Source of the DNA: Tetrapyrgos nigripes
Lineage: Eukaryota > Basidiomycota > Agaricomycetes > Agaricales > Campanellaceae
DNA length: 64,000 nucleotides
NCBI GenBank assembly: GCA_013368315.1
Contig: JAACJM010000174.1
Span: forward strand, 1 to 64,000
Direction of reading: 5' to 3'
Under the pieces are notes generated by a model that was not told where the DNA came from, searched no databases, and saw only the letters and a program-made list of their open reading frames with translations. A program made the translations under genes and the position numbers. Shown in pieces: positions 10,706 to 22,860 of this stretch. Numbering within the stretch: the first letter of the stretch is position 1; every line of letters begins with the position of its first letter.

Positions 10706-13320
10706 TCAAACCTCGAGCCACGGATACTGCTCTTCCTTTTGAATGACAGGTTTCATACTGCTTGACGATGCGTACGCTCCTGAAGTGGTAGCACCAGCAC
10801 TGGCGTAACTCTCGGTTTCTACTGTGTAGTCTGCCTCCTCGTCAAGTATGAGTATGCCGCCCCTGGGTTGCACTGAGGCTGAAAGCGTCTCATCGGAATG
10901 GGCATCGTCGGCAAGAATTGTTGCCTGCTCTTCCTGCACTCTCGAGGGATCGGCGCTGGAATGACCTTTGATCATGCCTTGAGAAGCAAGGAAATTCTTG
11001 ATCTTTTCCCGGATGACAGACACTTGATTATCCTCCTAATGAATGATTGGTTGGCATGAAATTTGAGAATCAAGGAACGTAGGACGTACTCGGAGACAAT
11101 TTGGCCGCTTTGTGTCAAAGCCGAGACACTGAAGGCGTAGACGAACACAAGTCGCGCAACGACCAAGTGCGTCCTGCCGTTCATCGCATTTCTTTTACGC
11201 CAATGCCATAGAAGGCAAAACGGAGATGATATTGATAGATGATTATGGAAATAGGGATAAGGTCAGAAAAGAAGAGAGTTGAAAGATGTAACACCAGCGT
11301 ACCTTTCTGCGGATTCTGCAAGTATAACAGCCAGATTTGGCTCGTATAGAGCTTCCTTTGACAGCACCCTTCCCTTTCGTACTACTTAGCTTGACCTTCG
11401 ACGGCCCATTCTCCTTAGTCTTTGACGTTCCACTCCCTTTGGAAGACATGGACTTGGACATGTCGAGAAGATGACGATAGTCATCCGAGCCGGACTGTTC
11501 ATGTATACCGATTGCCCGAGATGGAGTCACGTCAATGAGAAGCACATTGAGCTTGCGCCGTTTGGACTGGACCAGTTCGTCTTCGTCATCAGAAGCAGGC
11601 TGCGAGTGTCCTCTCGAAAGTTTCATCATCATCATCTCGCCAGCGGTATCACCTAATAGGAATGTTAATCAGTATCTCCGGATGTGGTAGAGGGTAGGAT
11701 GACGTACTGGGTCCATCGACATGACGGGGTAGTTCTGCAGCGGTACTGTTAGAAATTCCCTCCATTGGAGCATCTATCCAGTCTCGCAATCAGCTTGTAT
11801 GGAGACGATGTCAAAACAGCTTACCTTGTTGGAATTTGGTTGGATATTTCCTCAGCATTCGGTCAATTAAAGTTGTTTTGTCAGGGAACAAATCATCTGT
11901 CTAGCCCAAACACAGATGTCATTAAAGGTGGGGCCATCAACGAAAACACAGACTCACCTCCTCCAAGACTGCCGACCATTCATTGTCATGGGTAACAGCA
12001 ACGAGAGCCTCAGAGCACTAAAAGACTTTCTTAGACAGTGCCACCAGCTTCAAGGAAGGTGTCCTAGTATACCTTGTCGAGTATGTATGCGTTGACGACT
12101 TCAGAGGGATGGTACGTCTGCACGAGAACATATTAGGCAGATAGATAGTCTACAGAAGCAAATCACATACCTGTAAGATTGGAGTGTCGGACTCGGTTTC
12201 CGAATCAGACTCAAAGCTCCACAAGTAGGAAGATAAATCGCTATCCCTTGCAACTGACGGCGTTGTCGCCAATGCGAATTCCAGGTCCCTTGACGGCGCA
12301 GCGAATTCATCAGGTGGAAGGCTTGGTAAACCTTGACGTCTTCTGGACAGAGTTTCGGACGTGGCCAAGTCTGAGACGCTAACCAAGAGCTTCAAGCTGG
12401 GGATGAGGCTTGGCCTTATCATAACCTTAAATCCTCTAATAAAAGGTGAAAGGTTATTCAGGGTATGCTCCGGGCCAGATGATCCCGACCAACGTTGATC
12501 GCTAGGTAACGAGCTATGGCACAACGAGACTCCAACATTTCCGGTGGGGAGAAGGGCAGAAGAGAATTTGAAGGATAACGAGGATTGAAAGGAAGAGCCA
12601 GAGAAAGCGAGGTTCTGGTAGCAGGATGTCCTATCATAACCGGTTACGAGGTAGAGAGAGCCGTTGTAAGCGCCCAAGTCAAGGTCGTTGACGAACTGGT
12701 ACCACGATACTGCATTTTTTTCGATGTAAGCTTGGAGGGTGCTGGGAGCAGTGTAGTCTATGCGACGAGCACCGGCGGGAAGGAAGAGAGCAGCTCCTTG
12801 AGACTGCGAAAATTGGAATTGAATCCCGAGTCCTGGCCCGAACAATGTTCTAACAGTCAAACATCAGTTTCCTTCTGCAAACAGACGTGGATATATGCAC
12901 GCACGAAACCGCTCCCCCATCAGCATCTAGCACTGTTGATCGAGCCTTTTTGCTGCACACCCAAGTATTTGATGGATAATACAAGTCTCTGGAAGAGACG
13001 TGGTTTTCATGGAATGGTAGGGCTCGGAAGCCTGGCGGGACTCCAAAGATCGCGTTGAGCGGGTCCTGTCCAGGTTTGAATATGTTGAAGATGGATTTGA
13101 AGTCCCCAGACTTCCCAATCAAGCCGACGTCGCCAATGCGTATACCCTCTTCGTAGGCTTCTCGCAACTCCGGACGTGATTGGGTACCAATGACATGTGG
13201 CTCGGGATCCAGAAGCGCGCAGCCATGCCCATGAGTAAAGAGTTGTCCGGAGTATAAGTCTTGGTATGTGACCCTGCCCATATCGTAGGGTGAGTTGATG
13301 TCTACGCGTTGCAAAGACAT
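10706..13320 (-). CDS. Fused gene: GDVG-motif basidiomycete protein plus Zn2Cys6 DNA-binding domain
   Basis: Exon 1 (12905-13320) starts at ATG 13320 and contains RIGDVGLIGKSGDF, IFNIFKPGQ and GVPPGF, a pattern I associate with agaricomycete proteins of unknown function. A GTGCGT...TTAG intron leads into exon 2 from 12849 (LGIQFQFSQSQGAALFLPAGA, WYQFVNDLD, GSLYLVTGYD). Small exons follow (YHPSEVVNAYILDK; ALVAVTHDNEWSAVLEE; DDLFPDKTTLI). Without an obvious new start, the frame continues through MEGISNSTAAEL and GDTAGEMMMMK into a basic region and a Zn2Cys6 cluster: GCYTCRIRRK, an intron, then KCDERQDALGRCATCVRLRLQC (six Cys; about 11098-11340). The last exon has REKIKNFLASQGMIKGHS and ends at TGA 10706. 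Zn2Cys6 proteins usually extend several hundred residues further, so the C-terminus looks truncated. Confidence 0.6.
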
Positions 13321-14660
13321 CTTGTTTTTATATGGAAAGGATTCGCCTGTACAGCTTTAATTTATGTAAGCAAGGACTCGCGTTGCTTGACAGCACCTAG
13401 CCCCACTGGGGCATGAATGAATGAAAATCTGTCAATCCAGCGGGAATCATCGTGCCCGTGCTATCAACGACTATGTTGGATAGCGGTGCCAGTGTCTGGC
13501 TCAGTGGCTTTTGCCCCGATGGATGCGCGGGAAGGTTGCAATGTCCTTTAAAGATGTGCAAAACCCATGAAAAAGAAGAAAAAACTCTGAAAATGCCTAC
13601 ACACCTGTGAAGGCGAAATGAAGAGCTTTCTACCCTTAGATAATGCATGATAGTAGGAACTGGAGGGTGAGAGCCAGAAAGACCCGTCCCGTTACACGAC
13701 ATCGCCTTTTGAAGGTTATGCAGGGTCGCCGAATTGCTACGGCTGCGACCCGTGGATTGGCCAAATAAGAACGGAGAGTGGTAGGGATTGGGAAAGGGTT
13801 GAGTGGAGGTGGAGGTAAAGCCAGCGAAAAAGCGATGGAATTCGGGATAGATGCGGACTGTGCAGAATTGGGAGACGAGCCAACAGGCTATACCAAAAGA
13901 AGGAAAGTAACGAGGATCAGTGCACCGTCTTGGAGGGGAAAATCGAGGGGGAGAAAAATCAAGAATATAGCGGATACCTCGTATTCTGCACCTTCGTATG
14001 CTTATGGTTCATCCCATCGTGCACGTTAGCCAAAATTCTTCGGAAGGCTGCGTATCCTACAGGTGCAAGACGGGGATACATCGTCGAGAGATGCTGCAGA
14101 ACCAGCACGAACGTGAGGATTGACAGCTCCCATTTCTGTCGCCGTAAACTCTGATGAGAACATCGAGCGCTGTACTCACACAGAGTTTCTTTTGAGTAAT
14201 CATTCGAGACGGCCTAGCGAGAAGTTGCGAATAGACTCGTCCTATCATGATTTGTCTCGGCTGTGCTTGTGGGTGTGAGAGCGCATTAAATTGACATAAA
14301 AGCGGCTCATAATACACTAAATTGAAGAATAAGGTAAGGGTGATGTGTTAGAGGTGGATTATGCGGGAAGTCGGTGGAAAGAGAGTGCTGGGGGGAAACG
14401 GAGGGTCGATGTCATGGTGGTTGAGATGAAAGAAAAGTGCCGGCAAAACTTGATGCGAAGCATCTCTCACAAATCTCTCATCGCAATCAAACTGCAACTA
14501 CAATCTTGAGAACGAACATGTCTTACCAGCGTATTTTAGCCAGAGCTTGAAGTAGAAGAGCCCTCAAGTAAACAACTAACGCGTCGACGTCATGTGGGCG
14601 TCTTGGGCTTTGAACTTTCACCCAAACCTCTACTTCCGGAATGAAAGGAACGAGATAGTC
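13321..14660. other. Intergenic, uncertain remnants
   Basis: 13321-13400 would be the promoter of the minus-strand fusion gene. Open stretches occur at 13397-13702 (minus), 13778-14029 (plus) and 14057-14317 (minus), none with a recognised domain or convincing splice partner. Near 14150-14000 the minus strand reads Cys-containing sequence that could be a gene fragment, but I cannot support it. Confidence 0.25.
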
Positions 14661-17600
14661 GGTGAGTGTCTTTCTTTGCCTTGCTTACTTAGTTTATCCT
14701 TGGTTTAATCTCGCCCTTCTCCCTCCTCCCTCCCATTCTCTGGTCTATACCTTGTCTATACCCATGCCCGTGCATGCCCACTGCCTACCGATATCCCGTC
14801 CTCGTCCTCTCGAATCCATTAATACCCTGTCTTCTCTCTTATATCTATATCTTCTCCCTCTTATTCGTTCTCGTCTCTCGTTTCGGTTCATTCCCACCTC
14901 TCTCCTCTACTCTCCCAATCTCATTTCTGGGCCCTGCATTCCTGCTAAATACTTGCTCTTGCGTGATTTCTGACTTGACTCCAAATGATTAAGTAGTCGT
15001 CTACAATCCTGTCTAGTAGTTTTATGTGACTTCCATTCGGCCGAGTTTATGCCACGCGCCAGCGATGGCCCACATCCACTTCATCTGGGAGTTATGCCAG
15101 TCCGGACTGACGACGACCTGATTTCCGTTCACGTAGAGGGTCCCAGTGTTATCGGTGGCAACGGCGATATTCATGTGAGAAGGTTTTCCTTTATCGAGAC
15201 GGCCTTTCAGTGCTTTCAAGTTGAGTGAACGAGTTGGAGAAGACGCTGGAAGCTTTAGCCAAATACAGCCAAGCTAGACACACTGCCACCTTTCTACTTG
15301 TTCTACGCGACCACCGTCATCTGTGATTTCCAAACTCTGAGTTCTCCCTCTCGACGATTGCAAGCACTGTAGAAGAGTACTAGGATGTATTTGAAGACTC
15401 AACCTCAATTACTGGAGCCCGGTGCGTTGTTGTATTCTTCTCGCCGTATTCATTGTACTTACAGGGTTCTTCAAGCTTCGAGTCCCTTCTACTCGAATGA
15501 AGAACTCCTCCTTTGTGATCTACGCACTTAGAACCAGCGTAATCCTCACTCTACGGTATCCATAGTCTACGACAACCCCGCATCCCAACAACGCCTCGGT
15601 ATTCCCAAGGAGAACTACTGCCTTTCCTTCGTGTAACGCCGCCTGAAGCTTGCAGCCTGACGGCCGATGGCTACCCACCTCCGATACCTTTCCCAACGTC
15701 GCTGCCCTTTTCAAGCCCATTTTCCCGACATTTCGTGTTTCAGCAGATCAACGCACTCATAATGGAGCGGTGGTTGCTTTCTTCGACCTCTCGTTTCTTC
15801 TTTCCCTGCGTATACGTTGCTCAAGCTTCGCACGTTCGGGATATTGGGACTTGTTGCAGAGAGTGTTAGGGAAAAGGAAGAGTAGTAGTGATATGCCGGT
15901 TTCGGTGAGTATTCTTTCCGGTTTCACCACGAACCTACTAACTCTACTACTCGTCAGCTTCACCTTACACGTCTTTTTCCTCGTCGTCAACGTCAACGTA
16001 CTACGCAGCAGATGACGCTACATTTTGACGTCCACCGCCGCCGCCGCCGCCTGCTCCAGCATTGTCTGAGCATCCTCATCCTCAGAAGAATCCACATGTC
16101 GACGGTACCAGTAGCCTAGTCTCTTCCTCATCCAGACCCTACGACGTTAGCCCAAGCACCACTATCCTCGTCACCCATCCCTCAACGCTAATGCCAACGC
16201 TCCCAATCTCTTCATATCCAATCATGTACATATCTCATGGACGTTTCCGAGGTATGACTTGCTCGCAGTCTGGGTGATGGCAATAGGGAGGGACGGGTTA
16301 TGGGAGTGGGTTCTACTCAAGAGTATCATATGGCCCTCTCCGGAGAAGGGAAGGGAAGTATGACTAGGGAAGGAGAGTGAACGGGACAGGACACAGAACG
16401 GGGTATCTCGGGTCCAGGGCTTGACGATGAAGATGTAGGACTGGTATTGGCTAGGTTGGGTTAGGTTGGGCTGTGGTGAGCTGGAGACATATCTATGTTG
16501 TCAGCTGCGACTGAGGCTACAACAAGGGCCTGGGATGTGGTCAGGTTTGGGTTGGGAGTTGTCGTTGGGGTTTGGTTTGAGTCTTGAGCGCTTGGGCGCT
16601 TTCCTGGGCTTGCTATCCATCTCCCCCCCCCTCCCCCCTCTGTGCCACGTCCAAGACCTAGTGAACTCGTATCACCTGCCGCTATCTCTCTTCGCTTTGG
16701 CTCTGCTTTACACCGGTACCCTGAAGCCCACTCGCTAGACACGAAGGAAGGTCCAAACCACAAAACAAGCACAGGCACCTCGCACCTAGGTCTTGCTTGT
16801 GTCTTGGATGAGGTCAACTTGGGGGTATGAGTACGCCGGTCGCTTGGAAGGTCAAAAGTTTACAAGTCTCAGTGCAGATCTTGGACCTCGGTTGGGTGTC
16901 AGCAGTGGAGATGTAGGTGGGAGTAGAAGTAGATTTGGAGGTGTAGGCGCAGCGTAAGAGTCCCAATCCCGGCTCTCCTCATCTGGGGATTGGCATTCGT
17001 CATCCTTCATCGCGGTAGGGCGTCTCACCAGCGCTTACCCGGCCCGGATCCCCGACTGCTACGACGGCGACCTCTTTCGTCGAAAACATCAACGACAACG
17101 TCCATACTTATCCACAACTTCTCAACTCCTCTCTTCTTCCCATGCCCACGGCTTTCCTCAAGCCACCAATGACTGTCCTCTTCCACTCATCAGCGCAGTC
17201 TTCCTTCCTCTGTCAGCTAGTGCGCTAGACTAGACGACTGTTCAACGACACATCGCATTTGACGAGATTGATGAAGCGCATTGGGCTACAAGGAAGAAGG
17301 AAGGGATTTTTGGACGTGACTTGGAGGACAAATAAGGTGGTGCAAAATACTCCAGGAGGCTAGAGAGGAGTTGGAGAGAAGATTAGCATTGGAAGCTGGG
17401 TTGACGTGTTGAAAGGTATGTTTTGTGCCCGTATTTTTCCTCCTTTCCGTTTCTCCGTCTCTCTCTCCTCGAAGAGCCAGTAGCTCTTCTGTACTTCTAT
17501 GAGCCATTTATCATTCTTCTTTTCCTTACCTTCGTGTCATCGTCAGCTAACCCCCCTTTAACACAGACGTTCCCAAAATCGACCTCTGTTTGATTCCCTC

Positions 17601-18381
17601 GTCAACAACTTGGAGACGTCCTCCGTATCTGAAAGAGAGGTCTCCTCTTCGACAATGCCTCCCCGCTGCCGGTGCCGACCACACCAGTGTCACCAAATGT
17701 AGAATTTGAGGATTTTTCGGGTGGAAAGTGGCCAACCGTTAAACGGCCTTGACCCATCCCTATCGTTCACTCCTCCCTTCCGTCCCCCTTCCGGAGCCGT
17801 AATACACGAGAGACGACAGCAACCTAGCTGTAGATAGCGGAAGGCCATAGTCAACATTTTGCTCTTGAGACTGGTCGAGGTGGGTGTACAGGGGTTTGTG
17901 GGTTACGACTTGGAGTCGAGAATTCCATATCAGCCTCGGGAGGGTTAACCTCGTCAAAAGAATGGTATTCATCATGGTAATCTCATGTAACCAGACTACT
18001 TATACCTTGACACTCTTCGTGTGGTATCAGGGTGTCCATGGGGGATGAGTCGCTATAGACAGGTAGAAGTAAATACTAAATACTGACAAATAAATCAACC
18101 CTCAATTACACCATTCTGTTTTCCTGTTGCTTACCTCCGCTTCATCAGAAATTCATGGGCAGACAACCTCAATGTATTCACAAACAGTAGCTAAAGGTAC
18201 AACTAACTCAACCAGGCTCACCAGCCGCCTAGCGACAGGGTTCATTTTTTTCCTTCTTTTTAAAAAGGTTTTATAGGAAGAGACCAAATCACATTGCACT
18301 TGAGGTTAAAAAGGAATTATCTTTTCTTGAAGTTTCTTCATTTTCAGCATCTTTGGTTGCACAAATTCAAGACAAATCTAA
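14661..18381. other. Low-information stretch, no supportable gene
   Basis: 14690-14970 is strongly pyrimidine-rich. A 65-residue minus-strand frame at 15022-15219 (NTGTLYVNGNQ, WAIAGAWHKLGR) is the most protein-like piece but I do not recognise it. 15400-16020 has intron-like signals on the plus strand without a stable frame. A (CCG)n-like run lies at 16033-16052 and a C-rich run at 16622-16640. The whole looks like decayed genic or promoter sequence. Confidence 0.3.
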
Positions 18382-19077
18382 GAGCCTGTTCGGCAGCAGT
18401 CGGACAGGCTACTATATATGGTATGTTACTCGTTCGGACAAGAGTTGTCCAGACGTCTGAGCGGCTGTCTGACAAGGGTGCCCAGACCGGGGAATCCCGC
18501 ACCGGGGGTAGGTAGGTAGGTCCATGGCTGAAGGCCGAAAAATTTTTTCTGACCAGCCCTTGGACCCACTCTTCGGACACTCAGATAGCTTTCACGAGAG
18601 CCTCAATACAAAAAAAGTGTATTGTACCTACTTATTACTCTAGCCAAGCTTGCAGGCTGTGCTGTGGTAGTTACATGGTAAATGTAGTGTACTTATCTCT
18701 ACTGGCAATAGCCAGATATTGGTTGAATATACTCTTAGGCAGGTGCAAAAACCAATGTGCACTCCAAGGAAAATGTGGTATATTGCCATAATTTCTCTGC
18801 AGGAATGGGCGGAGTTGTCTACTGTCTGCATTCTGGACAGCTGCAATGATGAGTACTTACCTCAGAACGTGAAGAAACAGTACGTACTCCGCTGTGGACT
18901 GAAGTAAAAATGGAGACAAACCTCGAGAACTGCACAGCGTATTACTATATTAGGTATATATTACATAATACTAGGTAGGTAGGTCAGTGACCTGAGGCCG
19001 AAAATTTTTTTCGGACCCCCGGTCATTAATTTCTTTTTTTGGACCCCCTTGCTGTCCGACTGCTGCCGAACAGGCTC
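18382..19077. mobile_element. PIF/Harbinger-type MITE (696 bp)
   Basis: The termini are inverted: GAGCCTGTTCGGCAGCAGTC at the left, followed by GGACAG, and the exact reverse complement at the right (CTGTCC through GGCTC at 19052-19077). Both sides are flanked by TAA (18379-18381, 19078-19080), the 3-bp TWA target duplication expected for PIF/Harbinger. No transposase is encoded. It lies 54 bp beyond the stop codon of the CHAT gene. Confidence 0.8.
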
Positions 19078-19232
19078 TAAAGTCAGGTTTTAGAATAGAG
19101 CAGACTTCAAAAACAATAAAAGGACATACCACTAAACTCCATAATGGACGAATGGAACCCATTTAACAAATTCCATCTCACCAACTTCTTTCTGCAGATG
19201 TTTGACTGCACTATAGAGCGCATACGCTGGAG

Positions 19233-20616
19233 TAGGGCTCCAACCTGTTAATTACTTGTTACAATTCTCGAGATAACTAATAAGTAACAGGTATACTATG
19301 TTATAACATGTTATAACTAGTTACTAACAGATTTTTCCGACGACCGGATTTTGTGTGAAATAAGCTTATGGGAGTGAAATTCAAAGAATCCCTCCGTACA
19401 TCACTTGAGTGGTGGTCTCGGCTTTCATAGATGAGTGCATATCAGAGCAAAGGTGACGCGATTTTGAGAATAGCTGTTCAAACAGATACACTTGTTCCTG
19501 GAATGGCCAAAAAGTCGCAGGCTATGCCTGATATGATTGGAAATCCACGTTGATCTTCAGTGGTCTTGCAGTGGGTCTACGGGAAAACATGAATAGGATT
19601 CAACACAGACATAAAAACCTAGAATACCTTCCACCATTGCAAGGGCTTTTTTCATTTCGCCTTGCCCTCCCTCTCCAGAAAAATATTGCTCTAATTCATC
19701 TGATGTTTGGCTAGAGCTACCCTATACATCAGACAAGCTCTCGTCTTCTGAATCAGATGGCATTTCGTTCCACAGAGACTCAAAGAGTTTGTCATTGCTG
19801 GATGTCTTCTTTGGCTTTCTCGGAGAGACGCCGTTCGAGCCCACAGGCACAGCCTGAGAATAGGACTCGTAGACATGCTCAAAAAGGGCCTTTGCCTGCT
19901 GATACTCATCCGAATGACGCTTTCCAAACCAATTCAGGTGGAATGTCAGATGGTATACTGGAAAAAATTGTTGTTCAATGCATAGACATCCGGAAAGCAT
20001 TGCCTGATACTCACCAGGGTAATATATCACTGTAAGTGCATAATATGCCTAAGACACAAGTAAAAAATGACAAGCTTACTAGTGTCTAAGTACTTCTTAT
20101 GAGCAATGACTTCCATAGTCCTGTGTGCAGCTTCAAAGATTCTAGGATGGTCCACGTCGATGGTCAAGAAGTTAAGCGAGCTTGTCGCTGATTTATAAAA
20201 GCCTGATCAGCGTCCACTAGCGCAAAAGAGGGAAGGCGGCAGTATGGTTGTCGGGGAAAAGATTTTGTGCAAGACTCTGATGTTCGGGTCCAGCTCAACC
20301 TCACAGATGGTTTTGCGACATTATACAGTGCTCATTGATTCATACATGCTCCGCCCAAAGCTAGCGAAAAAGAGGAAAGGTGGCGGTATGGCTGTCGGGG
20401 AAAAGATGTTGTGCAGGAATCTGATGTTCTGGTCCAACTCAACCTCACACAGCAATTGATGGACCGTCGTCGACGTGATGTCATTCTTCGGAAATTGCTG
20501 GCATGTGGCTACCAGTTACTAACAGGTTATAACAGTTAATACCTGTTACTGGGCTCAGGTATAACTTGTTATTAACCAGTTATAACAGTATTTAATAGTA
20601 TTCGGTTGGAGCCCTA
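19233..20616. mobile_element. hAT element (1384 bp) inserted in the CHAT gene
   Basis: The termini are perfect 13-bp inverted repeats, TAGGGCTCCAACC at 19233-19245 and GGTTGGAGCCCTA at 20604-20616. They are flanked by a perfect 8-bp target duplication CGCTGGAG (19225-19232 and 20617-20624), the hAT hallmark. Subterminal stretches repeat variants of GTTACTAACAGGTTATAAC at both ends. The interior contains a minus-strand relic of the transposase C-terminal region and a tandem duplication (about 20225-20345 and 20362-20450). One target copy plus both flanks restores the CHAT reading frame. Confidence 0.9.
19722..20200 (-). pseudogene. hAT transposase C-terminal relic
   Basis: Minus-strand segments VDHPRIFEAAHRTMEVIAHK (about 20160-20090), then, after an intron-like gap, YHLTFHLNWFGKRHSDEYQQ, AKALFEHVYESY and an acidic end DSEDESLSDV look like the region before the dimerisation domain of agaricomycete hAT transposases. 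The RNase H-like catalytic core and BED finger are absent, so the element must depend on transposase in trans. Confidence 0.5.
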
Positions 20617-22279
20617 CGCTGGAGTCAGTCTCGGGTTCTGAATCGCAGATTCATTACGCCTAAGAAGACTCTCATAGACTTTATCGGCAATGAGAGGTGC
20701 ATCGTTATCCCCGACAGACCACATGGTGGCAATAACACTTGGATAACCTACAGCCAACATGCCAGCTGCAAGATGGACAGCTTCTTCAGGGAGCTTCTCA
20801 TCACCTGTCGCTGTCTGACACGCTGAGAGGAATGCGAGTTCAGGCCTCTCGAGGGACAAGCTCATCAGATCTTGGAGCTTGAGTCTTCCGTCATGAAGAA
20901 TAAAAGCGCTATCAAGAGGGTTTTTCGAGTCCTGAATTCCATGGCAAGCGAGATGGACAACATTGTACTTGCTCATTTCGTTTGTAACATTCTTGATGGT
21001 TGCTGCTTCGTGAGTAAGGAGGCGGGTACGCTCAGGTGAAGTATACTTTTGAATAGTTTCTGCTTCTCTTTCAGTACCAGGTAGAGCTGTCATGCCAGGT
21101 GTGTTTGGCTGGGTTACAATGAGAACACTGGGACTTGGATTTTCAGTTGGATATTGCATGCATTTGGGAGCAGAACCAAGCATAGCGGTTAGTGTTGTTG
21201 TGTATGATGATACCACATAATTGGAGGTGTTTGCAGTCTCTGTTGAGTCATATAGTCCAGCAGCATGGAGAGGAAGAAAGGCAAGCAGTCCTGTTGCACA
21301 CCATGTAATATGAGGAAGGGAGTCTCGACTTGTGTTTTTGTTTAACTATCAATGGAGATTTATCAGAGCAGGTCACTAGCAGTTGGCAGAATCAAACTCA
21401 CCATTCCAATCTTTGACAGAACGGGCTCAACAACTCTAACCCACAATACTCGCAAGATTCCTCGCAAACCAATGCTGAAGGTCTCTGATTCATGATTTGG
21501 TAAAGGGTTTGGATATGGTTTACGATCGCGGGCATGATATTGTTTGAGAAAAGAAACCAGTTGCGAGTACATCTCTTTGGCTTGCTGAGATGAAAAGTTG
21601 GGGAGAGTGACATGGATAATATCAGATGAAGCAGAAAGAACAAGTGCATCACAATGTGACTGCCCAATATTTATCATGATGATGGTTCCATTTGCAGCAG
21701 GAGGAGTAAGAGCAGATAGCTTCTTGGGTCGCAAGAAACTATCAAACCCATCGAATTTTCTAACTTTGGCAATAAGGTTCTCGTACTCGGCTGCCCATCC
21801 TGTATGCTACTGTGCTTCTTGCTTCCCAGTCATGGCTAAATGTGTAGTTGGATTATCAATGAAGTTGGAGCGTGTGGATGTCCTGGCATTGTGAAAGGCC
21901 TTGGAAACCCTCTCCAGATCATCAGCCAGCTGTGGGTCTTGATCATGGAGATCATCCAATGGTGAGCGTAACTGGAGGATCTGGCCCCAGACTATGCTGT
22001 GACCTTCCTCCAACCACTCAACTGCTTGAGTGAGATTCCCAACAGAAATGGCAGTTGCAATGGCTTCATTGATGGTCTGACCAATTTTTGGCAATTCTTC
22101 ATACTGTTGGTGAACAGTCTGTCCAAGCCAAACAAGTTGTGGGATGGTGTCCAAAACCACTGTGAATGCATCAAGTGCCAAGAAAGAACCTTGGCAAGTC
22201 AAAGATAGGGTTGCCCATTGATGAGCAGTGCGGTATTGGTTTGAAGGAGGGCTGGATGTATTTTTTGTGGATTGCCTGT

Positions 22280-22860
22280 AAGTTGAAATAGCATTCTCAA
22301 TGTCCCCCAGCTCCCTGAGATGCTCAAATTTCTGGAAGGCAGTCCCAAGGTTGTTGAGCCAGGATGCTTTGGAAGCATGGCCATCAGGGGTGATATCAAC
22401 AGCCTGTTGCTGGAACTGAATAGCATTCTCAATGTCCCCCAGCTCCCCAAGACGCTCAAATCGACTCTGGAAGGCAATCCCAAGGTTGTTGAGCTGGGAT
22501 GCTTTGGAAGCATGGCCATCAGGGGTGATATCAACAGCCTGTTGCTGGAACTGAATAGCATTCTCAATGTCCCCCAGCTCCCCAAGACGCTCAAATCGAC
22601 TCTGGAAGGCAATCCCAAGGTTGTTGAGCCGGGATGCTTTGGAAGCATGGCCATCAGGGGTGATATCAACAGCCTGTTGCTGGAACTGAATAGCATTCTC
22701 AATGTCCCCCAGCTCCCCAAGACGCTCAAATCGACTCTGGAAGGCAATCCCAAGGTTGTTGAGCCGGGATGCTTTGGAAGCATGGCCATCAGGGGTGATA
22801 TCAACAGCCTGTTGCTGGAACTGAATAGCATTCTCAATGTCCCCCAGCTCCCCAAGACGT
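22280..22860. repeat. Tandem 135-bp units encoding TPRs
   Basis: Units of exactly 135 bp (45 codons) start with the same GAATAGCATT block at about 22418, 22553, 22688 and 22823, and differ at only a few positions; a more diverged unit lies at 22280-22417. Each encodes one TPR of the CHAT protein on the minus strand. Near-identity shows recent amplification. The outermost unit is cut at about 22860 by Ty3 sequence. The long plus-strand open frame over this block is a shadow of the repeat. Confidence 0.85.

Larger units (their letters stand above)
19132..22860 (-). pseudogene. TPR-CHAT protein gene, interrupted by two transposons
   Basis: Reading from 22860 downward: near-identical 45-residue tetratricopeptide repeats (LGDIENAIQFQQQAVDITPD), a helical linker with NLTQAVEWLEEGHSIVWGQIL, a middle region (LSALTPPAANGTIIMINIGQ), an intron near 21400-21350, then a CHAT (caspase HetF-associated with TPR) protease-like domain. 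Its catalytic His is in VVHLACHG (about 20960) and its Cys in FLSACQTATGDE (about 20815). The C-terminus is displaced by a hAT element (19233-20616); across it the frame resumes in YALYSAVKHLQKEV and ends WVPFVHYGV with TAG at 19132-19134. The N-terminus is missing where Ty3 sequence begins at about 22861. CHAT proteins are caspase-like peptidases tied to cell-death or defence signalling elsewhere; the fungal role is inferred only. Confidence 0.8.

Noticed and set aside
14662..14992. Plus-strand hydrophobic ORF as a membrane protein
   Set aside because: The sequence is simply pyrimidine-rich, which yields Leu/Ser/Pro codons; no conserved features.
16622..16640. C-rich run as a possible i-motif or regulatory element
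   Set aside because: Short homopolymer-like tract in a decayed region with no adjacent gene.
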